Positions 8,923 through 18,272 are shown, numbered from the stretch's first letter. The stretch is 64,000 nucleotides of DNA from Bacillus testis (GCF_001243895.1 NZ_LN851186.1:2567841-2631840), one strand, 5' to 3'. Translations and numbers: made by a program. The notes: generated from the letters alone by a model not told the origin.

Positions 8923-9696
8923 TCAAACTTGAGAATCTACCATAATACACTGTTCAAGATGATAATATTTCATCAAATACCCAAACACCATCTCCTCAAC
9001 CTCATCCGCATCCAACACATCCAGCACCATGGCCCCCCCAACGACATTCAAGTATTTAGTTGCTTGCACGAAGTGGTCCCGCTTGATGCTTACACCGCTT
9101 TCCTTCAAGCGAATGAGCGCCTTCAAGATGCCAACGGTGATAGGTCGGTTCGCTGTGAAGTTGCTGGAAAAAAAGAGAACGGAGCGTGCCGAGAAATCAC
9201 TCTCGCAAAAAAAGTCCGTCAGCCAATAAGGGTTCTCATGATTGTTTTCATCATAAGTCATATAACCGACCCACCAAAGGCGCGCAAGGACATGGACAAA
9301 TAAGGAACGCTTGTTTCCATTTTTGAAAAAGAGTCCGGTATTGATCCGATTATCGTTGCCTTTCTTAAGTTCTTCCCTTAGGCGGTAAAAGCTGTAATCC
9401 CTCATCTGCAGATGGGCAAGTCCCGACCAGAGCCGTTCCTGTGTCGCCTGTACGATGGTCAGATGCTTAAGGGCCGTGTATACCTTTTTCACGTTATCTT
9501 TATCGCTGATGGCATAGGAATCATCCATGTTCATTTCAGGCAATTCAACATCGATTTTCGTTTCGATGATTCTGCCTTCCTCTGCGAAATAAGAGTTGAA
9601 CCACTCATCGTCGATGTTATGGTAATAGGGGCTGTATGCTTTGTAATTCACCCTCAAGTCTTGGAGGGTATCCTCCGATATGATCTGTAATTTCAT
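8923..9696 (-). CDS. DUF6339-like protein
   Basis: About 257 residues. The pattern (LQIISEDTLQDLR at the start, ERLWSGLAHLQMRDYSFYR in the middle, LARLWWVGYMTYDE after it) matches my memory of the DUF6339 family, which lacks a known activity. No catalytic motif stands out. I chose ATG at 9696 because AGAGGA lies six bases upstream; an in-frame TTG at 9702 would overlap the preceding stop. It is the third gene of a tightly packed operon with a GHKL ATPase and a 281-aa protein, which points to a role in a multi-protein defence complex. Confidence 0.75.
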   Translation of the reverse strand: MKLQIISEDTLQDLRVNYKAYSPYYHNIDDEWFNSYFAEEGRIIETKIDVELPEMNMDDSYAISDKDNVKKVYTALKHLTIVQATQERLWSGLAHLQMRDYSFYRLREELKKGNDNRINTGLFFKNGNKRSLFVHVLARLWWVGYMTYDENNHENPYWLTDFFCESDFSARSVLFFSSNFTANRPITVGILKALIRLKESGVSIKRDHFVQATKYLNVVGGAMVLDVLDADEVEEMVFGYLMKYYHLEQCIMVDSQV

Positions 9697-9698
9697 AT

Positions 9699-10544
9699 TC
9701 AATCCTCTACCTTGTTCATTTTGTCTATTTCCTCAAAGCTCAGCTTCAGTGGTTTCCTTAATACAAGCTGTGCCGCTTTCAATGAGGACAGCCTTTCAGT
9801 GCCTACATCCTCAAGCCGATATCCGTTCTCTTCAAAAATTTTCCCCATCACTTGGTACCAGGTGTATTCCTCCAGGTCGTCACCGTTCTCCTTGATTTTG
9901 GAGAAAACCTCCGTCAATGCCGGTACGATAACCATTGTAAGGATGGTCTGTTTGAGCCTCGAATTCGCGTTGACAGCGTATTGCCCATATTCAAACGCAG
10001 GAAGGGAAATGACGATATGGTTCGAATGGATGTCCACTTCCATGAACTCACCTTCCACCGCTTTCTGAATGTTCACAATGGATGGGAGATCCAGGAATTC
10101 CGTATGGTCCTCGAATAGGTTCATTTCAATGGCTTCGCCGATTGCCAGGAAATTGCCCTTTTCGAAATGGATAGCGACACCTTTATACCAATCGTTCAGC
10201 TTATTGTTCGTATAGTTATGCAATGGACGATCCGCGACAACGAATGAATGGACGGCCACCTTTCCTCGCAATTGGTCGGTCGGGATGCTCACTTCCATTC
10301 TTCCACTATGAGACTTATAGAGTTTGCGAAAGCTCGTCTGCTGTCCTTCTATATGGAGCATGTACTTGGCGACTCCAGATGTAATCAGTCCGACAATCCC
10401 CTCATTGTCCAGCTCAAATTCAGCTTTTATTCTCAGTTCTCCGAATGAATTGACCACATCGTAGGCGACATGGAAGCTGGAATTTATATAATCGTCATTA
10501 TCAGTCCTTAGCACGGGATACGGGAAAGAATTACTTAACTTCAT
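9699..10544 (-). CDS. Unrecognised 281-aa protein between GHKL ATPase and DUF6339
   Basis: A 281-residue soluble protein starting MKLSNSFPYPVLRTDNDDY. It is rich in beta-strand-like segments in its first half and has a longer helical C-terminus. It was not recognised, and no nuclease or nucleotide-binding motif is visible. I chose ATG at 10544, with AGGTGG upstream, over a longer frame to 10589. This start overlaps the stop of the GHKL gene by 14 bp, so translation of the two is coupled. Two bases separate its stop from the next start. The conserved packing suggests it is a structural or adaptor subunit, which is inference. Confidence 0.75.
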   Translation of the reverse strand: MKLSNSFPYPVLRTDNDDYINSSFHVAYDVVNSFGELRIKAEFELDNEGIVGLITSGVAKYMLHIEGQQTSFRKLYKSHSGRMEVSIPTDQLRGKVAVHSFVVADRPLHNYTNNKLNDWYKGVAIHFEKGNFLAIGEAIEMNLFEDHTEFLDLPSIVNIQKAVEGEFMEVDIHSNHIVISLPAFEYGQYAVNANSRLKQTILTMVIVPALTEVFSKIKENGDDLEEYTWYQVMGKIFEENGYRLEDVGTERLSSLKAAQLVLRKPLKLSFEEIDKMNKVED

Positions 10545-12468
10545 AGACTTCCACCTCCATTGCACAGTACTCGCTATAGTCGACCTCAATTCGGATATTC
10601 AGGTTTTTCTTTTTCGTATCGCATGTAAAATGAACCGTATTCCCTGCTATCCTCTCTACATGGATATCACTATCCATGAAATGAGCTATCCTAACAGGCA
10701 GGTCGAAGTCGCTTTGTTCCCCCATGACGGTAAATTTCAATTCCCCCTTCTGGAGAGCCTTGTCGGGGGAAATCATGAATTGATAGGCACCATTGGCCTT
10801 ATCGTTGCATATGTATTTCTGTTTGCTGGCAACAGGGGTCGTTTTTGGTGATTTCTTTTTTTCGTTACTTAAATTTCCTTCTGCTCCCTCATCGACATCA
10901 TGCTTTCCTTCTGTTTCGGAAGTCCCGCCGCCGGCATCGCCTCCCTGGCCGCCCTCGGAGAATCCATTTCCTCCCGACTCGCCCGGCCCGATGCCGAATT
11001 CACCAAGTAGCTGTTCATCGATATCGGAAGGTTCGGTCCCTTTCTTCCGTTGTTTCTTCTTAGGCTGCTGCTCTTTTTTCTTGTAGGTAATTGACTTGAT
11101 GGTCGAATTGATTGATTCCGTTTTGTTTTTCCCTTGTTCGGAAACCGACACCCTATTAGGTAGGAAATCACTTAGTCCCACGGCGTCCATGACGTCCGCC
11201 GTGTTTCGATTGAACAGTTCCTTCACCTGCTCCCTGATGAATTTCCTCAGGTCAGCATAGATTTTGTTGGCCAATTTGGGGTCCTTTTCGTATCGGTTCG
11301 GCATCCAGCCATTATGCGCAGGATTCTCCAATTGCTTGAACAGGCTGTTCATATGGCTTCCGGTAATCATAAATAGACCAGTGAAGGAGATGCTTCCGTT
11401 GATGTTCTTCTGTTCAAAGAGCCTCATCCCTGTCTTCCTTGTCATAAGAACACGACGGTTCAAATCCTCTCCTTCCATGAGTAACAATTCAGCTTCCCCT
11501 TCCTCGAACGCAATCCCTCGTTTATAGGACCGGGCAGGATAAGGCACCTTTATTGTGTCTTCTGAAGACAGTAGCCGGTAATAATTCTTTAGGATGCGGT
11601 TCTCTTCATTGTCTTCCAATCCCCCGATCAATTCATCAAGGTTTTCATGGCTAATAGTGAAATCATTGACCTTCACAACAAGTTTTTTACGGAAGACGGT
11701 AATGAAGAAATTATGAAGGATGGAACGAATGATTTCTTGTTCCCAACCGCTTCCCGGCTCGAACGCCGCAATGAAGATATCCGTTCCCGATTCGGCACGT
11801 TCGAATGAATGGTCGATATGGATCAGCCCTTCGATGGCGCGCGAATCCTTATGGTCGGTGAAATATCCATTACCAACCGTTATTTCCTGGTTCTTTTTTA
11901 TGAAAGACATGATATTCGCCACACCGATATGGGAAGCATATCCGTCCTCGTCCAAGCTGGAATAGAAGAGCGTCCGCAATTGTGAATTCAGAAACGGTGC
12001 AGCCTTACCGATTCCGAAGCTGCCGCCGGATTCATCCCCTTTATTTGATGAACCAGCCTCCTTCACAAGCGAACTCCACGGTGAACCAAGTTCCGCTTCT
12101 TTCGCTCCTTTGAGGCCGATTGTGTTGAAATCACTTACTCTAAGGAAATTTAAATTCTTTTTGCCAAGCAGCTCTAACGCTTGATCGATGAATTCCTCGC
12201 TTTTTTTGTTCTTGTTTTTCCACGTTTCCTCGCAGGCACGGAATACCTCGACCATTTCCCCTTTCCCTGGGAAAAGAGTCGTTTCAGCTGTGAACTGATT
12301 AAATTCGACCGTTACAGGCTTACTGACATCCTTCACGGCATCGAGGGAATTTTGACAGATTTCCCTTGTAAGGGAATCTAATGCATTATCGCGGAATGTC
12401 TCCAGTCCCGCATTGTTGATTGAATTGATATTCCCGCCTATCACGGCCGGGAAATTCCAATATGGCAT
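10531..12468 (-). CDS. GHKL-type ATPase (MORC/MutL/Hsp90-like) of a putative defence operon
   Basis: About 645 residues. The N-terminal ~250 residues form a GHKL ATP-binding fold: N-box LTREICQNSLDAV near residue 35 (E and N for Mg-ATP), a D-containing second motif (RVSDFNTIGLKG), and the glycine lid GGSFGIGKAAPF. The central part is unassigned. A low-complexity glycine linker (about residues 490-530) joins a C-terminal beta-rich domain of ~110 residues. Such ATPases clamp on DNA or remodel partners upon ATP binding. ATG at 12468 has AGGTGA upstream; GTG at 12477 is the alternative. It is first in the operon with the 281-aa, DUF6339-like and probably DUF262 genes. Confidence 0.82.
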   Translation of the reverse strand: MPYWNFPAVIGGNINSINNAGLETFRDNALDSLTREICQNSLDAVKDVSKPVTVEFNQFTAETTLFPGKGEMVEVFRACEETWKNKNKKSEEFIDQALELLGKKNLNFLRVSDFNTIGLKGAKEAELGSPWSSLVKEAGSSNKGDESGGSFGIGKAAPFLNSQLRTLFYSSLDEDGYASHIGVANIMSFIKKNQEITVGNGYFTDHKDSRAIEGLIHIDHSFERAESGTDIFIAAFEPGSGWEQEIIRSILHNFFITVFRKKLVVKVNDFTISHENLDELIGGLEDNEENRILKNYYRLLSSEDTIKVPYPARSYKRGIAFEEGEAELLLMEGEDLNRRVLMTRKTGMRLFEQKNINGSISFTGLFMITGSHMNSLFKQLENPAHNGWMPNRYEKDPKLANKIYADLRKFIREQVKELFNRNTADVMDAVGLSDFLPNRVSVSEQGKNKTESINSTIKSITYKKKEQQPKKKQRKKGTEPSDIDEQLLGEFGIGPGESGGNGFSEGGQGGDAGGGTSETEGKHDVDEGAEGNLSNEKKKSPKTTPVASKQKYICNDKANGAYQFMISPDKALQKGELKFTVMGEQSDFDLPVRIAHFMDSDIHVERIAGNTVHFTCDTKKKNLNIRIEVDYSEYCAMEVEVYEVK

Positions 12469-12606
12469 ATGTCTCACCTAGCTTTTCTATGTATGGGTTT
12501 TCAAATTTGTGGATTGAACTATAGACTTACTGTAGATAACTATCTTTTGAAACTATTTTACTATTAAACTCTTTTCTTAAAAAGGAATAATCAATTTTAT
12601 ATACTA

Positions 12607-12650
12607 AAAGAGGCAATTGAGGATATGATATTATCCTCAATTGCCTCTTT
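12607..12650 (-). terminator. Strong hairpin terminator between mcrC and the GHKL operon
   Basis: An 18-bp perfect stem, AAAGAGGCAATTGAGGAT against its complement, with an 8-base loop. It ends in TTTTAG on the minus strand and TTTC on the plus strand. It separates the mcrBC transcript from the GHKL operon. Confidence 0.75.
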
Positions 12651-12700
12651 CGGTTCACTATGTTTCAATAATTCTTCGATTCGCTAAGAGTAATATCTCC

Positions 12701-12751
12701 TTAAATTATCTTTAGAAGTTTAAGAAAGCGATAATAGTTTTTTTGATCCAT
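12701..12751 (-). CDS. Possible 16-aa small peptide ORF
   Basis: An ideal AAAGGAGG lies nine bases upstream of an ATG at 12751. It opens MDQKNYYRFLKLLKII, followed by TAA. The reading frame sits in the 325-bp gap below mcrC and ends just before the 12607-12650 terminator. It could be a genuine small peptide gene or the surviving 5' end of a deleted gene. The gap holds nothing else except the inverted repeat at 12772-12795. Confidence 0.3.
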   Translation of the reverse strand: MDQKNYYRFLKLLKII

Positions 12752-12771
12752 GGATTGTTGACCTCCTTTTG

Positions 12772-12795
12772 AAAGCTAGTATATTAGCTTTTTTT
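12772..12795. terminator. Inverted repeat below mcrC, likely terminator
   Basis: AAAGCTA and TAGCTTT form a 7-bp stem followed by a T run on the plus strand. It sits eight bases beyond the mcrC stop. The T run on the minus strand is poor, so its efficiency for mcrC is uncertain. Confidence 0.45.
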
Positions 12796-12802
12796 CAACC
12801 GA

Positions 12803-14080
12803 CTATTTCCTACCTACTATATTCAAAGCAACGCTCCCTAACCACTTCAAATCCCTCTTTGCAACAGCGTATAAAACCTCTTCAATTGAAACGGCCTTGA
12901 TGTGGAGAATACCTTGATAGCTTGTCCCCCCATTCAATAGTAGGCTGTTCTCTTGAATAAGATCTTCTTTATATTTCGGATATATAATAGAAGCTCCATA
13001 GTCTTCATTATGGCCATTAGAATAGTATTGGGCATAAAAGGCAAGTTGGTATATATCACTGTTCTCCACTTTCCGCTTGCCATATTGTTTATACTTCACA
13101 TCCAACACTACCATCTGGCGAATCTGCTTATTTTCAACCACGATATCTGGGATGATATAGCGGTAGCTATCTCCATTGCATAAGATTGCTTTCGTTACAC
13201 GTTTGCCATGGTGTACTTTGTATGTTCGAGGCAAGTATTTACGTAATAGTTGTACGATGAATTTTTCGAATAGCTCATTCATATCAATCAAAAATGAATA
13301 ATAGAAAGTATGCCGCTCAAAAAAAGTGGATGCCGATAGTCTTTTCCACAAATACTCTCCTAACTTATGCGCTTGTTCATAATGCGCGTTCAAACGGTGG
13401 TAGTGAAAACTGGGCCAATTAGTGCCCTTGTATTCCTGACAAATCTGTTCCAGTTGGGAGCGCAGGATATTCAGTTGCTGCTTTGTATCCTTTTGCAGAG
13501 GCAATCGGCTGACTGTCGATAAGACCGTTAATAGGACTTGGTTTTCAACGATATTGGTTACGAACTCATCATATTCACAATAAACTCTTACAGGGAGGTT
13601 AAAATTATGTTTCATATTACGACGAAAATCTACTTTTCCTCTTATTTGGCGAAGATTATTTCTTTCTGTTACATATTCTTTAAAGAACCCTCTCCCAATA
13701 ATAAGGTCCACTTCTTGAAGAAAAAGACGCACAAGGATTTCAAGCAGATTCGTGCTTTCCAATTCTCCTGATGTATATTGTTTCCTATAAAGTGGCCATT
13801 CTTCTGCAAAAGCCATCATCTCTGTTAATGATGTGAACCCTTTATTGAATTTTGGTTGAATGATGATCCGCGCCTGATCGAGTTCAATTACCCCTACCCA
13901 ACTTTGTGTTCGTATGCGTAATCCATTCCTCAGCTCATCGAAATAAAATCGTTTCTCCCATGGCCTTGATTCATTGACAATAGAGATCTCGGTCAAATAT
14001 TCTCTCTCTTCCACCGTCAATTCATAATCAGGCAGTATAATATCATCACTATACTCACTTAGGATATATTGTGTTTTCAT
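12803..14080 (-). CDS. mcrC: McrC, nuclease subunit of McrBC restriction system
   Basis: A 425-residue McrC. The N-terminal part holds the WVGVIELDQARIIIQPKF segment typical of the family. The C-terminal PD-(D/E)XK centre is visible as IIPDIVVENK followed by VVLDVKYKQYG (about residues 310-345). McrC binds the McrB hexamer, stimulates its GTPase and cuts DNA between distant methylated sites. Its ATG overlaps the stop of mcrB in an ATGA junction, giving tight translational coupling. The length is normal for Gram-positive McrC. Confidence 0.92.
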   Translation of the reverse strand: MKTQYILSEYSDDIILPDYELTVEEREYLTEISIVNESRPWEKRFYFDELRNGLRIRTQSWVGVIELDQARIIIQPKFNKGFTSLTEMMAFAEEWPLYRKQYTSGELESTNLLEILVRLFLQEVDLIIGRGFFKEYVTERNNLRQIRGKVDFRRNMKHNFNLPVRVYCEYDEFVTNIVENQVLLTVLSTVSRLPLQKDTKQQLNILRSQLEQICQEYKGTNWPSFHYHRLNAHYEQAHKLGEYLWKRLSASTFFERHTFYYSFLIDMNELFEKFIVQLLRKYLPRTYKVHHGKRVTKAILCNGDSYRYIIPDIVVENKQIRQMVVLDVKYKQYGKRKVENSDIYQLAFYAQYYSNGHNEDYGASIIYPKYKEDLIQENSLLLNGGTSYQGILHIKAVSIEEVLYAVAKRDLKWLGSVALNIVGRK

Positions 14081-16560
14081 GAGGTTAAGCCCTTAAATTG
14101 TTTTTCGATGGCTTGGATGAAGGCATCGTCTGTACCGTTAAGGAGTTCCACATTAATATCCATCCGATCAACATCAACAAAATCATCTCCAATGATTTCA
14201 GCCAGCTGACTATAATCATCGAAGCAATATTCCTGGATGAGCGGAATAATTTCCAATTTAAAAATCTCTTTCAATTCAGTGATGGAGGTCACTTCTTCAC
14301 CTTCATACATGAAATAAGCATGCCCAATTTGCTTGTCTCTCCCTTGTAAATACAGCAATTTCTCATTAATTGAACGCAAGATATCCGCCGGTGTGATGCT
14401 CAGTAAATCCAAAGGCTTTGAAATAAGACTGTAATCCGGCATACACTCAATAAATGCGAATCTTCGCTTTAAGGCGGCATCCATCATTTTAATACTTCGG
14501 TCGGACGTATTCATCGTGCCAATCAAAAACAAGTTAGATGGAATGCTGAAGGCATCTTTACTTTGCGGCAACCGGACTTCCATGCCGCGTTTATCTTTTT
14601 CTAATAACGTAATCATTTCACCGAAAATCTTTGGAACGTTCCCCCGGTTCAATTCATCAATTATAAAATAGAAGCTGCTATCTTCCATTTCATGCGCTTT
14701 TTCAGCAAAACGGCGGAATATGCCCTTCTCTAATTGGAAGCTGATCATGCCCTGATCAGATTGGACAGGTTTGAAGCCTTCTATAAAATCTTCATATTGG
14801 AAGGATGGATGGAAAGTGCAGAATTCGGAATTATTCTGATTCACATACTGATCCAAAATTCCAGCACTCTCAACATCTCCTTCTTCAAGCAAGGTATCCT
14901 TTACCCAATGGGTAAACTCCTCATTTATCTCAAACATTGTACCTCGATTGCCCATTCTTCCTGCTTGTGTGGTGGTATAGCATTGCAAATCTTTATATGC
15001 TTCATAAGGTATTTCCTTTTCAAATCCCCTGATACCTTTAACAACTATGCCTTCTCCATCGTATTCTTTTTCCACTTCAGCAATACCAACTAGCGCTCTT
15101 GCAGAACTTCCGCCACGATAACAAAGAATTTTCTCGCCTTTTTTCGCATTTTTGAAGTTCTTGGCCACCGTTTTAGCTTGCCATTTCTGTATGGAACCAT
15201 CCCATAATTGCTCCCACCGAAAGGTTTCCGCTTTTTCGGAGGCGATCATTAACCATGTTTTTAAAGGATTCTGATCCTCTCTCTTAAACAGCTCATCTTT
15301 TTGGTTTTTCCACGCAATGAACTTTCGGGCCATATACGTCTTCCCAGTTCCCGGCGGTCCGTATAAAATGAGTTGCCCTTTACGCTCTAATGCTTTTTCT
15401 ACCATTTCGAAAAACTGTTCTTCCTCGGCTGAGTATTGTGCAATAGGATACGAAATAGTGCCTTGATTAATCTCTGTCCATTCCAGCACCTGTTTTTTTC
15501 CGACCTTATCAACCATTTTAAAACCCCATCGCTCTTGTTTAGGAATAATAAGAGCCGGCTCGTAGACAGTGTCCCAATCCACATAAACCACGTGCTTATG
15601 TCCGGCAAGATCCTCACGGAATTCATACCCTTTATCTTTTACGGTGCCAATAGCCAGGATTTGAGATTTCCCTTTATTGGCGATGATTTTATCACCAGTC
15701 TTCAATTGATAGAATTCCCATAATTCATTTGCTTTCTCGGTATTTTCCTGTGTTGTTTTTTGAATACTGATTTTTTGGAAAGCTTCCTTGAACTCATCAT
15801 AATCATTGAATTCGGTTAAATCGCCGACTTCATCCCAGCCTAATGAAATATAACCGCCAGCCAGACAATCTCCCCAATAGGCCGCATCCCTGCCAGGAGC
15901 GATTTTCCAATACTCCTCTTTACGCATAAACTCATGATATAGAAACCAGACAACCACAAGCGGATCAATATCTGCAAAAGCTTTATTCTTTGATATTTCT
16001 TGTTTTAGCATCATATTTAATTCAATAGAGTTTTTCCCTTTGAGATTTCCTTCTGCCACACCTAATTTCTTCAAAAACAGTTTTAGATGATTTTCGTTAT
16101 AGACTGTGACGAATTTGTCCGGGTGATATAAATATAGAATCTTTCCTCTTAACATATTGGCACGAAATAATAGATTATTTTCTTCGATATTTGTATACGT
16201 TTCTCCATCGAAATTATGAATAAGCTCTAATATATCAGCTCTAAGCTGTTCCCAAGCCTTCTCCACATCTCCGAACTGAGCCGGGAATTCCCACCGCTGA
16301 TCTTTCTTCCGGTAATAAATGATATGCTTGGCGGCACTTCCGCCCTTAATACTGCCCAAAGGAATGGTATGATACTCCAACCACCAGCCAAACGAGCCTC
16401 TCTTTGTTTTTCCCAAGGCATATTTTTCTACAGGCATTTCCGATAGTTTATCCAAGGAAAAGCTCTCCAAAAATTCTCTGTGCAGTGCTTGTGCTGCTTG
16501 CAAATCTTCCACTATTTTTTCTGTGTAGTAACGTAATATTTTATCGCGTAAATAGTCCAA
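14077..16560 (-). CDS. mcrB: McrB, AAA+ GTPase/DNA-recognition subunit of McrBC
   Basis: An 827-residue protein. The N-terminal ~400 residues are family-specific and include a KTGDKIIANKGKSQILAIG segment like the EVE/PUA reader fold. The motor follows: Walker A GPPGTGKTYMARKF (~415), an inserted second PUA-like stretch (GEKILCYRGGSSARALVGI), Walker B FIIDELNRGNVPKIFGEM, and sensor/arginine region IGTMNTSDRSIKMMD with ALKRRFAFIE. DELNRG is the McrB hallmark. The start is TTG at 16560, with AAGGGG upstream. It is first in the operon and divergent from the plus-strand gene at 16702. Confidence 0.92.
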   Translation of the reverse strand: MDYLRDKILRYYTEKIVEDLQAAQALHREFLESFSLDKLSEMPVEKYALGKTKRGSFGWWLEYHTIPLGSIKGGSAAKHIIYYRKKDQRWEFPAQFGDVEKAWEQLRADILELIHNFDGETYTNIEENNLLFRANMLRGKILYLYHPDKFVTVYNENHLKLFLKKLGVAEGNLKGKNSIELNMMLKQEISKNKAFADIDPLVVVWFLYHEFMRKEEYWKIAPGRDAAYWGDCLAGGYISLGWDEVGDLTEFNDYDEFKEAFQKISIQKTTQENTEKANELWEFYQLKTGDKIIANKGKSQILAIGTVKDKGYEFREDLAGHKHVVYVDWDTVYEPALIIPKQERWGFKMVDKVGKKQVLEWTEINQGTISYPIAQYSAEEEQFFEMVEKALERKGQLILYGPPGTGKTYMARKFIAWKNQKDELFKREDQNPLKTWLMIASEKAETFRWEQLWDGSIQKWQAKTVAKNFKNAKKGEKILCYRGGSSARALVGIAEVEKEYDGEGIVVKGIRGFEKEIPYEAYKDLQCYTTTQAGRMGNRGTMFEINEEFTHWVKDTLLEEGDVESAGILDQYVNQNNSEFCTFHPSFQYEDFIEGFKPVQSDQGMISFQLEKGIFRRFAEKAHEMEDSSFYFIIDELNRGNVPKIFGEMITLLEKDKRGMEVRLPQSKDAFSIPSNLFLIGTMNTSDRSIKMMDAALKRRFAFIECMPDYSLISKPLDLLSITPADILRSINEKLLYLQGRDKQIGHAYFMYEGEEVTSITELKEIFKLEIIPLIQEYCFDDYSQLAEIIGDDFVDVDRMDINVELLNGTDDAFIQAIEKQFKGLTS

Positions 16561-16701
16561 GGTAATCCCCTTTCAGCTTTTTGCTTTCTTAATTATACCT
16601 CCCCAGAAAAACCGAATCATTTCTAATACCCGGAAATATACATAGATAAAGCAAAAATATGGGTATAATAACAAAACTACCAAAAACAGGAGGTTAACAA
16701 A

Positions 16702-17373
16702 ATGAGAAAAGGATTGAAGAAGGGAATTACTGGAGGAATTTTATTCGTACTATTTTTGTGTATCGTTTTTTCTTATGGCATGACTAATGATAGAAAACAA
16801 ACAGCAGTTGCTTCCACTAGTTCTGTACCAAAAAAAGCATATGAATTATCCCACAATTTTATCAATAATGCGTTGCAAGTAAAGAACCCGAATGGTAAAA
16901 AAACAAGCTATCCCCTCAACCAATATTCGGATTTCCCCAGCTATGATTATTCTCCATCCGGCGAGAAAGTCGTATTTACCCAATATGAATGGGAAGAAGA
17001 CGGGGCGGTCCGCATTTTCTCCCCTGCAAAAGGAGTCGAAACAATTGTCGATTCCAAGAAATCAAAATCTTCCGTTACGCCAAGAGGCGCAGTTTGGCTG
17101 GATGACCGCTATATCCTGCTTGTGCAAGGCTCGAAGTACGGCACTGTCATCTCCGGCAAACTATATGTATATGACACTAAGCTAAAAAGCACAAAGCCGC
17201 TTCCTCTCTTCAAAGGAGATGCCATCACCAACATCACCACTTCCAAAACAGGCGACACGCCGATTATCGCCTTGATTGGCATTTCTTTCACCGATGATAA
17301 TTTCAACCGCAATAAACCACATGTCGAATACTATCCGGTCGCTGAGCTATTAAAAAAGGCAAAAGCACTTTGA
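16702..17373 (+). CDS. Secreted or membrane-anchored hypothetical protein, propeller-like (DUF4652-like?)
   Basis: A 223-residue protein. A lysine-rich N-terminus and one hydrophobic segment (residues 11-27) form a signal peptide or anchor, so the rest is outside the membrane. The exported part has blade-like phrases such as YDYSPSGEKVVFTQYEWEED and WLDDRYILLVQGSKYG, which resemble WD/TolB propeller repeats. It reminds me of DUF4652 proteins of Bacillus, but I am unsure. GGAGG lies eight bases before the ATG. It is divergent from mcrB, and an inverted repeat at 17438-17476 lies downstream. Confidence 0.7.
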   Translation: MRKGLKKGITGGILFVLFLCIVFSYGMTNDRKQTAVASTSSVPKKAYELSHNFINNALQVKNPNGKKTSYPLNQYSDFPSYDYSPSGEKVVFTQYEWEEDGAVRIFSPAKGVETIVDSKKSKSSVTPRGAVWLDDRYILLVQGSKYGTVISGKLYVYDTKLKSTKPLPLFKGDAITNITTSKTGDTPIIALIGISFTDDNFNRNKPHVEYYPVAELLKKAKAL

Positions 17374-17437
17374 TTCAGGATAAAATCAATATCCGGATTA
17401 GTCGTTCCCTATGGGAGTTGTCGGTAAGACACAAAAG

Positions 17438-17476
17438 GCAGAACATTTTGTTGGACGGCCCAATAAAATGTTCTGC
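17438..17476. terminator. Inverted repeat between convergent genes
   Basis: GCAGAACATTTT and AAAATGTTCTGC make a perfect 12-bp stem with inner GTTGG/CCAAT pairing. There is no clear T run on either side. It sits between the convergent 16702-17373 and 17553-18029 genes and probably ends both transcripts. Confidence 0.5.
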
Positions 17477-17552
17477 TCATTTATGACTTCGAAGAAGAAA
17501 AGAAGCCTTAGACGAATTAACGGCAGCGAAATTAGAACTACGTTTTGTTTGT

Positions 17553-18029
17553 TTAAAGCTTTATATGCGTTTTTTGGATTTCCGCTAAAAAATTCTGCCA
17601 TTTCGTTTCTTCTTTTTCGATATCAGGATCGTCCCAATCACTACTGCATAACTGGGGCCATTCCAAAAGTGTTGCCATATCGGTGTAACGACCTTCCATC
17701 AGTAGATGCAACATAAAACCTAGCTTGTCTACTATATACTTGTTCAGTATTTTCATATCTTCTTGAGACAATTGACTGATATCTTCTGGTTTTGTACCCT
17801 CTGGTGCTGTTTCAACACTGTAACCGGCGTGCATATCTTCAATAGGGCCATTTCTGAAGCAATATATGGCTAATGCTTTGGGTAAATCGTTCATAAAATC
17901 TTTTCCGCTGAGGAACTCTAACAGTTCTTCTGGGCCATTATTGTAAATAGCATCGGCGATAAAGTCATTTGTATCATTGCGGGTCAAACCGTATTCTTCG
18001 ATATATTCAATTAATTCTTCTTTAAGCAT
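17553..18029 (-). CDS. Hypothetical 158-aa acidic protein
   Basis: A 158-residue, strongly acidic, soluble protein with mainly helical character. It was not recognised. The acidic composition, tryptophan-rich C-terminus (WPQLCSSDWDDPD) and isolated position resemble immunity proteins of bacterial toxin systems, but no toxin gene is adjacent, so that is speculation. AAGGAAG lies upstream of the ATG at 18029. Confidence 0.65.
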   Translation of the reverse strand: MLKEELIEYIEEYGLTRNDTNDFIADAIYNNGPEELLEFLSGKDFMNDLPKALAIYCFRNGPIEDMHAGYSVETAPEGTKPEDISQLSQEDMKILNKYIVDKLGFMLHLLMEGRYTDMATLLEWPQLCSSDWDDPDIEKEETKWQNFLAEIQKTHIKL

Positions 18030-18272
18030 AATACACTTCCTTAGGTGTGTTTTTTATTGGTTTAAATGTTACTTGCTAGTACAGAACCTGTTTAAGAATA
18101 TTATACTACAGTCACATCGGCATCTGTGGTACCGGGGCAAAATCATATAGATTTGAATGTTAATTATTCAATTACTAATCGCCACAAGCCACCTTCAAAA
18201 GCCACTCTGATTCAATCAGCTATCCTTTATCAAAATGTTTATAACAAATGAGTCTCTTGTATAGTGACCGTA

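Noticed and set aside
10869..11171. Extra minus-strand ORF overlapping the GHKL gene
   Set aside because: It is a frame-shifted reading of the glycine-rich linker, with no own ribosome-binding site.
1403..16560. The two McrBC-like systems as a duplication of each other
   Set aside because: The motors differ in Walker B extension and N-terminal domains, and the nucleases differ two-fold in length and family (DUF2357 versus McrC).
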